From assembly GCA_002425935.1 (NCBI GenBank), contig DINE01000030.1:3841-24047 (forward strand): DNA of 20,207 nucleotides. Direction: 5' to 3'. The translations under genes and the position numbers were made by a program. Position 1 is the first letter of the stretch; every line of letters begins with the position of its first letter. Source of the DNA: Bacteroidales bacterium UBA5548. GTDB lineage: Bacteria > Bacteroidota > Bacteroidia > Bacteroidales > UBA932. The notes below the pieces were generated by a model. That model was not told the DNA's origin and made no database searches. It worked only from the letters and a program-made list of their open reading frames with translations. This document shows, one piece after another, positions 1 through 4,647 of this stretch.

Positions 1-70
1 CAAAGAAAAAGCCCGCTGCTGCGCAGTGGGTATTTTGTTTTGCTCCCCCGCTCATGCGAGCATGGCGGGG
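1..70. repeat. Direct repeat copy 1 (hairpin pair with T-run)
   Basis: This 70-bp unit matches positions 140-209 at 68 of 70 bases, with a start-to-start distance of 139 bp. It opens with CAAAGAAAAAGCCCG and contains two potential hairpins. The first has an 8-bp stem (CCCGCTGC/GCAGTGGG) followed by a T-rich stretch. The second is CCCCGC...GCGGGG with an inner CATG/CATG stem. The first resembles a Rho-independent terminator on the plus strand. The unit starts at base 1 of the window, so it may extend further left. Because the spacer at 71-139 is not repeated within the window, this may be a dispersed extragenic palindromic element rather than a simple tandem duplication. Confidence 0.8.
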
Positions 71-139
71 ATTTTTCAGAAATTCTCTTAGGCTCAGGAT
101 TGCCTCCCTGGCGCTCGGCGATCCTGTGAGGTGGTCCTA

Positions 140-209
140 CAAAGAAAAAGCCCGCTGCTGCGCAGTGGGTATTTTTTTTTGCTTCCCCGCTCATGCGAGC
201 ATGGCGGGG
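140..209. repeat. Direct repeat copy 2
   Basis: Second copy of the 70-bp unit, differing from copy 1 at two bases in the T-rich middle. Hairpin 1 is at 151-158/162-169. Hairpin 2 is CCCCGC/GCGGGG at about 185-209. Downstream, an inverted partial copy (about 213-253) repeats the edge CAAAGAAAAAGCCCG and the inner GGGTATTTT on the opposite strand but has a different stem interior. Positions 140-253 can therefore fold into one long compound hairpin. The stem bases change while pairing is kept, which is typical of terminators or REP-like elements selected for structure. Confidence 0.8.
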
Positions 210-212
210 TGC

Positions 213-252
213 AAAAAAAATACCCGGCACTGTTGTGCCGGGCTTTTTCTTT
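213..252 (-). terminator. Terminator of tRNA-His, probably bidirectional
   Basis: The perfect 8-bp stem CCCGGCAC/GTGCCGGG (223-230/235-242) has loop TGTT. On the minus strand it is followed by a run of eight U residues (plus-strand A-run 213-220), directly downstream of the tRNA-His 3' end. On the plus strand it is followed by CTTTTTCTTT, so it could also stop transcription arriving from the left. The same flanks occur in the direct repeats, which makes this an inverted, stem-diverged member of the family. Confidence 0.85.
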
Positions 253-253
253 G

Positions 254-328
254 GGTGGAAGATGGGATTCGAACCCACGACCTCTAGTGCCACAAACTAG
301 CGCTCTAACCGACTGAGCTACGACCACC
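254..328 (-). tRNA. tRNA-His (anticodon GTG)
   Basis: Read on the minus strand this folds as a cloverleaf. The D stem is GCTC/GAGC. The anticodon stem CTAGT/ACTAG encloses loop TTGTGGC with anticodon GTG. The T arm is GTGGG-TTCGAAT-CCCAT. An extra G at -1 opposite discriminator C73 is the identity signature of tRNA-His. No CCA is encoded. The acceptor stem is odd: 5' GTGGTCG against 3' CTTCCAC leaves T5-T68 and C6-T67 unpaired. All other arms look sound. Identity is certain; whether the mismatches are real or an assembly or recombination product of the adjacent repeats is open. Confidence 0.93.
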
Positions 329-357
329 ATGTAACGTTTGATTGCTCAAACGGGCTG

Positions 358-391
358 CAAAAGTACAAAAAGTTTTTGAATTTATTCCAAA
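358..391 (-). promoter_or_regulatory. Promoter of tRNA-His
   Basis: On the minus strand TACTTTTG (365-358) matches the Bacteroidetes -7 element TAnnTTTG. A TTTG (391-388) lies 22 nt further upstream as a possible -33 box. The transcript would start near 350. Its leader could form a 7-bp hairpin with a GCAA tetraloop (335-352) before the mature tRNA 5' end at 328. Confidence 0.6.
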
Positions 392-471
392 AATGTGGTT
401 TAATTTTTGTTCGGGTATATTAAACAAAAAAAATAGGTCGGTGAGGGGTTTGTGTAAATATTACCTTTTTG

Positions 472-497
472 GCTAAATAAATAGTAATTTATTTAGC
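472..497. promoter_or_regulatory. Perfect inverted repeat, candidate operator
   Basis: GCTAAATAAAT (472-482) and its exact reverse complement ATTTATTTAGC (487-497) flank a 4-bp spacer AGTA. With the -7 box at 507-514, the centre of this palindrome lies where a -33 box is expected. No good TTTG is present there. The site is therefore well placed for a dimeric repressor or activator of the downstream gene. No T-run follows, so a terminator is unlikely. The binding protein is unknown. Confidence 0.55.
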
Positions 498-506
498 GGA
501 AATGTA

Positions 507-514
507 TAATTTTG
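507..514 (+). promoter_or_regulatory. -7 element of the oadA-like gene
   Basis: TAATTTTG matches TAnnTTTG exactly. No consensus -33 box lies 19-21 nt upstream; that place is taken by the inverted repeat. Transcription would begin near 520, giving a leader of about 40 nt. Confidence 0.6.
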
Positions 515-561
515 CCGCCTCAGGACCAAACCAGTTGTATCTTAAAAAAAGGAAATAAATT

Positions 562-2343
562 ATGGCTCGCGAAATTAAATTCTCTCTGGTTTACAGAGAC
601 ATGTGGCAATCATCAGGAAAGTATGTTCCAATGGTTCACCAGTTGAAGCAGATCGCTCCGGTAATAATTGACATGGGTTGTTTCGACCGTGTTGAGACTA
701 ACGGTGGTGCGTTTGAACAGGTTAACCTTCTTTTTGGAGAGAACCCCAATAAGGCTGTGCGTGAATGGACTGCCCCTTTCAATAAGGCAGGTATTCAGAC
801 TCACATGTTGGAGAGAGGTTTGAATGCATTGAGAATGAACCCGGTTCCTGCCGATGTTCGCGAACTGATGTATAAAGTAAAGGCAAAGCAGGGTACTAAC
901 ATCTCAAGGTCGTTCTGCGGTCTTAACGATCCCAGGAACCTTGAACTCTCTGTTAAGTACGCAAAGGCGGGGGGAATGATATCACAGGTTGCACTAAGTA
1001 TCACCTACTCTCCTGTTCACACTGTTGAGTACTATATGTGTCTTGTAGACAAGGTTGTAGCATTCGGTTGCGACGAGATCTGTCTTAAAGATATGGCCGG
1101 TGTCGGACGTCCTGCATTCCTTGGAAGGCTTACAAAATCGATAAAAGATAAATACCCTCATATAATTGTTCAGTACCACGGCCACTCTGGTCCGGGCTTC
1201 TCGGTTGCCTCTATGCTTGAGGTTGCCCGTGCGGGTGCCGATTTTGTGGACGTTGCAATGGAGCCGCTTTCATGGGGAATGGTTCACCCCGATGTTATCA
1301 CCATCCAGTCGATGCTTAAAGATGCCGGGTTCCTTGTTAAGGATATTAACATGGATGCCTATATGGAGGCCAGATCTCTTACTCAAAGCTTCATAGATGA
1401 CTATCTCGGATACTTTATCGATCCGGGTAACAAGCAGATGACCTCGCTTCTGGTGGGTTGCGGTCTTCCGGGCGGTATGATGGGGTCTATGATGGCCGAC
1501 CTTAAAGGGTTCCACGGTGCTATCAACTCATCGCTGAGAAATCAGGGCAAGAAGGAGCTTCAGTTGAGCGAGCTGGTTGTGATGCTTTTCCAGGAGGTTG
1601 AGTATGTGTGGCCTAAGATGGGTTACCCGCCGTTGGTTACTCCGTTCAGCCAGTATGTTAAGAATATTGCCCTTATGAACCTGATGCACACTCTTAAGGG
1701 TGAGCCTAGATGGTCAACAATCGATAAGGATACCTGGAATATGATATTGGGCAAAACCGGTACGCTGCCGGGAGAACTTGACCCTGAGTTGGTTAAAATT
1801 GCCAAAGAGAAGGGGCTTGAGTTCTATAACGGTAATCCGCAGGATGCCTTCCCGAATGAGCTTGATAAGTTCCGCAAAGAGATGGTTGAGAACAACTGGG
1901 AGTTTGGAGAGGACGATGAGGAGCTCTTTGAGTTTGCAATGCACGAAAGGCAGTACAGAGACTATAAGAGCGGAGTTGCAAAGCAGAGGTTTGAGCAGGA
2001 GCTGGAGGCTGCAAAGGCTAAGGCAGGTGCGCCGGTTATTGTAACCCGCCCGGTAATTGAGATGCCTAAGTTCGAGGTTGAGAAAGTTCTGGAGAAGCAC
2101 CCTAATGCCAAACCTGTTCAGGCTACTGTTAAGGGCCAGCTGATGTGGCAGTACGATCTTGCTGATGCTTCGTCTGCTCCGGTTGTGGGAGAGTCTGTAG
2201 AAGAGGGTAAAACCATGTGCTTCATTCAGGCCTTCTACGGTATAGAGCTCATTAAGCCGGCTTTTAACGGCAAGATTGTTCAGATCTGCGCAAAACACGG
2301 AGAAACTGTTCAAAAGGGCGAAATAATTGCCTTTGTAGAGTAA
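562..2343 (+). CDS. OadA / pyruvate carboxylase subunit B-like carboxyltransferase with degenerate biotinyl domain
   Basis: A 593-residue cytoplasmic protein. An HMG-lyase-type TIM-barrel carboxyltransferase domain fills roughly residues 1-300, followed by the conserved carboxylase/PYC-OadA region to about 480. Metal and active-site motifs are present: R12-D13 in the first strand, K176 in CLKDMAG (the carbamylated lysine position) and H206/H208 in QYHGHSG. The C-terminal 75 residues look like a biotinyl/lipoyl domain (PAFNGKIV, GETVQKGEIIAF). The biotin motif (E)AMKM is replaced by QAFYG, putting Tyr559 (codon 2236-2238) where the biotinylated lysine should be. The family transfers carboxyl groups between biotin and pyruvate/oxaloacetate or propionyl-CoA-type substrates. 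Here the protein must use a separate biotin carrier or do something else. No biotin carboxylase, carrier or OadB/OadG gene is adjacent. The family is certain; the exact reaction is not. Confidence 0.9.
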   Translation: MAREIKFSLVYRDMWQSSGKYVPMVHQLKQIAPVIIDMGCFDRVETNGGAFEQVNLLFGENPNKAVREWTAPFNKAGIQTHMLERGLNALRMNPVPADVRELMYKVKAKQGTNISRSFCGLNDPRNLELSVKYAKAGGMISQVALSITYSPVHTVEYYMCLVDKVVAFGCDEICLKDMAGVGRPAFLGRLTKSIKDKYPHIIVQYHGHSGPGFSVASMLEVARAGADFVDVAMEPLSWGMVHPDVITIQSMLKDAGFLVKDINMDAYMEARSLTQSFIDDYLGYFIDPGNKQMTSLLVGCGLPGGMMGSMMADLKGFHGAINSSLRNQGKKELQLSELVVMLFQEVEYVWPKMGYPPLVTPFSQYVKNIALMNLMHTLKGEPRWSTIDKDTWNMILGKTGTLPGELDPELVKIAKEKGLEFYNGNPQDAFPNELDKFRKEMVENNWEFGEDDEELFEFAMHERQYRDYKSGVAKQRFEQELEAAKAKAGAPVIVTRPVIEMPKFEVEKVLEKHPNAKPVQATVKGQLMWQYDLADASSAPVVGESVEEGKTMCFIQAFYGIELIKPAFNGKIVQICAKHGETVQKGEIIAFVE

Positions 2344-2363
2344 ATCAATACAATATAATAGAA

Positions 2364-2398
2364 ATGAGCCGGTTCCTAAACGAATCGGCTCATTTTTT
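2364..2398 (+). terminator. Rho-independent terminator after the oadA-like gene
   Basis: An 11-bp stem, ATGAGCCGGTT (2364-2374) with AATCGGCTCAT (2383-2393), encloses loop CCTAAACG and runs into six T residues. It lies 20 bp past the stop codon and abuts the 3' end of the convergent tRNA-Arg. In the minus direction it lacks a clear T-run. Confidence 0.88.
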
Positions 2399-2399
2399 G

Positions 2400-2473
2400 T
2401 GACCCCGAAGGGATTCAAACCCCCGACCTTCAGAACCGGAATCTGACGTTCTATTCAGCTGAACTACGGGGCC
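2400..2473 (-). tRNA. tRNA-Arg (anticodon CCG)
   Basis: The cloverleaf on the minus strand has acceptor GGCCCCG/CGGGGTC with one G-T wobble. The D arm is GTTC/GAAC. The anticodon stem TCAGA/TCTGA encloses loop TTCCGGT, giving anticodon CCG for CGG codons. The T arm is GGGGG-TTTGAAT-CCCTT, with G-T wobbles at its outer end. Discriminator A; no encoded CCA. It lies between the oadA-like gene and fabD, opposite to both. Confidence 0.93.
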
Positions 2474-2485
2474 GTCAACAGAGTG

Positions 2486-2493
2486 CAAAGATA
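2486..2493 (-). promoter_or_regulatory. -7 element of tRNA-Arg
   Basis: On the minus strand 2493-2486 reads TATCTTTG, an exact TAnnTTTG match. It places the transcription start only a few bases before the mature tRNA 5' end (2473). No clear -33 TTTG is seen. Confidence 0.6.
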
Positions 2494-2518
2494 GCTATTT
2501 AAAATTCATTAAAAAATG

Positions 2519-2526
2519 TATCTTTG
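2519..2526 (+). promoter_or_regulatory. -7 element of fabD
   Basis: TATCTTTG matches TAnnTTTG exactly and is the same octamer used by the divergent tRNA-Arg promoter 25 bp away. It predicts a very short fabD leader of about 20 nt with no Shine-Dalgarno sequence. A transcript from here would exclude the TTG at 2524 as a start codon. Confidence 0.65.
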
Positions 2527-2550
2527 CCACTCATCAATTTAGTTTTAACT

Positions 2551-3426
2551 ATGAAAGCATTTGTATTTCCGGGCCAGGGTGCTCAGTTTACAGGGATGGG
2601 TAAAGATCTCTATATGAAATCTCCAGAGGCAAAAGAGATGTTCGAAAAGGCAAACGAAATTCTTGGATTCAGAATAACCGACATAATGTTCGAAGGCACC
2701 GAACAGGAGCTTAAGCAGACAAAGGTTACGCAGCCCGCAATATTTATTCACTCAGTTATCCTCTCTAAATCAATTGATAATTTTAACCCCGATATGGTTG
2801 CAGGCCACTCTCTTGGCGAATTCTCGGCACTTGTGGCAGCAGGAGCCATGAGCTTCGAAGATGGGCTGAGGCTTGTCTCTGCTCGTGCTCAGGCAATGCA
2901 AAAGGCCTGTGAAATGGAGCCATCGACAATGGCTGCCGTTCTTGGATGCGAAGACAGTAAGGTTGAGGAGATTTGCAAAGAGATTCCGGGAGTGGTTGTT
3001 CCTGCTAACTACAACAGCAGCGGTCAGCTCGTAATTTCTGGCAGCATTGAGGCAGTGAATGAAGCTTGCGAAAAGCTTAAGGCTGCCGGGGCAAAAAGGG
3101 CCATTGTTCTAGCCGTAGGGGGTGCATTTCACTCACCGCTAATGGCGCCTGCAGAGAAGGAACTTGCCGAGGCAATTGAGAAGACCGTAATAAGCAAACC
3201 TGTCTGCCCTGTTTATCAGAATGTGGATGCAATGCCTAATCAGGACCCTGTGAAGATTAAAGAGAACCTTATCAAACAGCTTACAGCCCCGGTAAGGTGG
3301 AGACAGATAGTTGAGAATATGTGGAGTGACGGTGCAAGAGAGTTTACCGAACTTGGCCCGGGTGCAGTTCTGCAAGGGTTGATCAAGAAGATAGCGCCTG
3401 AAAGCGTTGTAAGCGGTCACCAGTAA
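2551..3426 (+). CDS. fabD: Malonyl-CoA:ACP transacylase
   Basis: This 291-residue cytoplasmic enzyme loads malonate from CoA onto acyl carrier protein for fatty-acid elongation. Its length is close to usual for FabD (about 300). The N terminus has the GQGAQ oxyanion motif (residues 8-12). The nucleophile is Ser87 in GHSLGE, the substrate-carboxylate Arg is R112, and the catalytic His is H194 in AFHSPLM. The start is ATG 2551, because the family begins MKAFVFPGQGAQ. An in-frame TTG nine codons upstream lies inside the predicted promoter. The gene stands alone: no other fab genes or acpP adjoin it, and a long hairpin follows. Confidence 0.97.
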   Translation: MKAFVFPGQGAQFTGMGKDLYMKSPEAKEMFEKANEILGFRITDIMFEGTEQELKQTKVTQPAIFIHSVILSKSIDNFNPDMVAGHSLGEFSALVAAGAMSFEDGLRLVSARAQAMQKACEMEPSTMAAVLGCEDSKVEEICKEIPGVVVPANYNSSGQLVISGSIEAVNEACEKLKAAGAKRAIVLAVGGAFHSPLMAPAEKELAEAIEKTVISKPVCPVYQNVDAMPNQDPVKIKENLIKQLTAPVRWRQIVENMWSDGAREFTELGPGAVLQGLIKKIAPESVVSGHQ

Positions 3427-3494
3427 ACAAAGTGCGAGCAACAGTCACATTAAACACTCCTGATGTCCGGCTATTGTCATAAATAGTTTCAGAC

Positions 3495-3545
3495 AAAAAT
3501 TCACCCCTGAAGTTTATCTAACAAACTCTTCAGGGGTGAAATTTT
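3495..3545. terminator. Bidirectional terminator hairpin after fabD
   Basis: A 13-bp perfect stem, TTCACCCCTGAAG with CTTCAGGGGTGAA, encloses a 15-nt loop and extends by an A/T tract (AAAA/TTTT) after one mismatch. It separates convergent fabD and the gene ending at 3654. The rest of the 227-bp gap (3546-3653) is AT-rich with a small TGCTTT/AAAGCA hairpin at 3575-3590. I see nothing else there. Confidence 0.82.
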
Positions 3546-3653
3546 AAGTTAATATCTATTTGGCTTGAATTCTGTGCTTTATAAAAAGCATTAGAGGTAA
3601 TTGCGTAAAGTCAATTTCACAAATGCCTCATGAATAAAGCTTTGCAATTAGAC

Positions 3654-4343
3654 TTAGAATTTTAAAAGGTAGTTAAACAGAGTAACAAGATCCTCCTTCC
3701 GGCTGAAACTAAGTTTATTATCCGTTACATACTTATTCATCTGAGCCTTCTTGGCCGGAAACATCTTTTCGAAGTTCTTTTTATTTGCCGGATAGTAGCG
3801 ATCGTCCTTCAGAAGAAAAACAGTCTCGGTATATGTATAGCGCAACTCTGCATGACCTACTATCTTCTCAACCCTGCTGTCAACATCAATATTTGCAATT
3901 TTCTGAATCGAACTCACCTCGTTTGTTCCTCCGTAAGCCCCCTGCAGCCTCTCCTGCCCCATCTTCATGCTTCGATGAAGTCCCAGCGAAACAGATCCGT
4001 CGGTATTCAGATACTGGATATAGCCGATATTAAACTTCCTGAAAAAATTATTTCCGCTGCTTACAACCTCTACAAGCTTTTCATTATTTATGGCAATAGT
4101 GTCTCCTGAATCGGAAATAACCCTAAGCGTCTGGGTCATGGTGTTGATGTTAAATTTACCGGTATAGACCTCCCCGGTATTTAGTCTTATTCTGCCCTCC
4201 TGATACTCTTTAAAAACATATACCTTCTCATTAAAAAAGTCGCCCTCTACTATTTTCCCGTTGTAAACTTTGATAGTGCCGCCTTGCGCACAGGCAATAT
4301 ATGTAATAACCAGCGACAACAGTATCAGAATTGCTCTTTTCAT
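3654..4343 (-). CDS. Secreted protein of unknown function
   Basis: I do not recognise this 229-residue protein. Residues 1-20 form a signal peptide (MKR, then a hydrophobic run to about residue 17). ACAQ suggests signal peptidase I cleavage; a lipobox reading at the same Cys is poor because Tyr and Ile precede Ala. The mature N-terminal half has short beta-strand-like segments with recurring glycine turns (NGKIVEGDF, NTGEVYTGKF, DSGDTIAI), reminiscent of small periplasmic or outer-membrane-associated Bacteroidetes proteins. The C-terminal third is lysine-rich and probably helical. It diverges from the PFOR transcription unit and has no partner in an operon. A weak TATTTTTA (4378-4371, minus) could be its -7 box. 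Confidence 0.75.
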   Translation of the reverse strand: MKRAILILLSLVITYIACAQGGTIKVYNGKIVEGDFFNEKVYVFKEYQEGRIRLNTGEVYTGKFNINTMTQTLRVISDSGDTIAINNEKLVEVVSSGNNFFRKFNIGYIQYLNTDGSVSLGLHRSMKMGQERLQGAYGGTNEVSSIQKIANIDVDSRVEKIVGHAELRYTYTETVFLLKDDRYYPANKKNFEKMFPAKKAQMNKYVTDNKLSFSRKEDLVTLFNYLLKF

Positions 4344-4411
4344 ATTAGTTAGTGTAAATTTTAACGACTATAAAAATAGGAAAATTCCTTTTACCTTTAA
4401 AAAAAGTTATG

Positions 4412-4419
4412 TATTTTTG
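4412..4419 (+). promoter_or_regulatory. -7 element upstream of the PFOR leader
   Basis: TATTTTTG matches TAnnTTTG exactly. It would start transcription around 4425, about ten bases before the small leader ORF. No consensus TTTG is present at -33. Confidence 0.55.
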
Positions 4420-4435
4420 GCGAATATTAGAGAAC

Positions 4436-4519
4436 ATGTCGGGTTATTATAAGATAGTCGTAGAGTTCGAGACAGAGACAGAGTTCGCTCCGGTCCCTAC
4501 GGACCTGAGTATATTATAG
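4436..4519 (+). CDS. Candidate 27-residue leader peptide or small protein
   Basis: ATG at 4436 opens 27 codons (MSGYYKIVVE..., ending DLSIL) with TAG at 4517-4519. It starts about ten bases after the predicted transcription start. The stop codon lies two bases before a terminator-like hairpin. The peptide is acidic in its middle (repeated E-T-E) and shows no run of one regulatory amino acid that would mark a classical amino-acid attenuator. It could be a regulatory uORF for PFOR, a free small protein, or chance. The coding claim rests only on position and context. Confidence 0.35.
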   Translation: MSGYYKIVVEFETETEFAPVPTDLSIL

Positions 4520-4521
4520 AT

Positions 4522-4566
4522 AACATCTCCGCATTTCACACAGGTTTTGCGGGGTGTTGTTTTTTT
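4522..4566 (+). terminator. Terminator or attenuator hairpin in the PFOR leader
   Basis: AACATCTCCGCA (4522-4533) pairs with TGCGGGGTGTT (4548-4558) with one bulged T, followed by a T-rich tract with a single G (4557-4566). It lies between the only good promoter and the PFOR start codon. It either terminates the short upstream transcript or acts as an attenuator. A smaller upstream hairpin, GGTCC-CTAC-GGACC (4492-4505), overlaps the end of the small ORF. Confidence 0.65.
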
Positions 4567-4647
4567 ACAGGAGCCGAAAGTGCTCTTTTTGAGAGGATTT
4601 GAAAGGAAACAACATTTTATAAAATATTAATTATTAACAAGAAAGCT

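Larger units (their letters stand above)
329..561. other. Intergenic region between tRNA-His and the oadA-like gene
   Basis: AT-rich noncoding stretch of 233 bp. It holds the minus-strand tRNA-His promoter and leader hairpin at the left, and the palindrome plus plus-strand promoter of the carboxyltransferase gene at the right. I see nothing else in 392-470. The start codon at 562 is preceded by AAAAAAAGGAAATAAATT, an A-rich leader with a weak GGA Shine-Dalgarno core. Confidence 0.7.
4344..4647. other. Divergent intergenic and PFOR leader region
   Basis: A 304-bp gap. From left to right it holds a weak minus-strand -7 for the secreted protein, a plus-strand -7 (4412-4419), a candidate 27-codon ORF (4436-4519), a terminator-like hairpin with T-run (4522-4566) and about 80 nt of A/T-rich leader up to the PFOR ATG. 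No second TAnnTTTG was found between the hairpin and the PFOR start, so PFOR transcription may have to pass the hairpin. Confidence 0.6.

Noticed and set aside
1..209. CRISPR array
   Set aside because: There are only two 70-bp copies with one 69-bp spacer, internal hairpins and T-runs, and no cas genes. It fits terminator/REP-like elements instead.
54..330. Short open frames through the repeat cluster and tRNA-His
   Set aside because: They overlap structured repeats and a tRNA on both strands and show low-complexity translations. No coding signal.
1714..2418. Minus-strand open frame of 234 codons antisense to the oadA-like gene
   Set aside because: It lies opposite a clearly conserved coding frame and runs into tRNA-Arg. 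Its translation has no recognisable domain, so it is a shadow of the real gene.
2524..2550. TTG at 2524 as a longer fabD start
   Set aside because: It lies within the predicted -7 element TATCTTTG and adds nine residues not expected in FabD, whose conserved start MKAFVFPGQGAQ begins at 2551.
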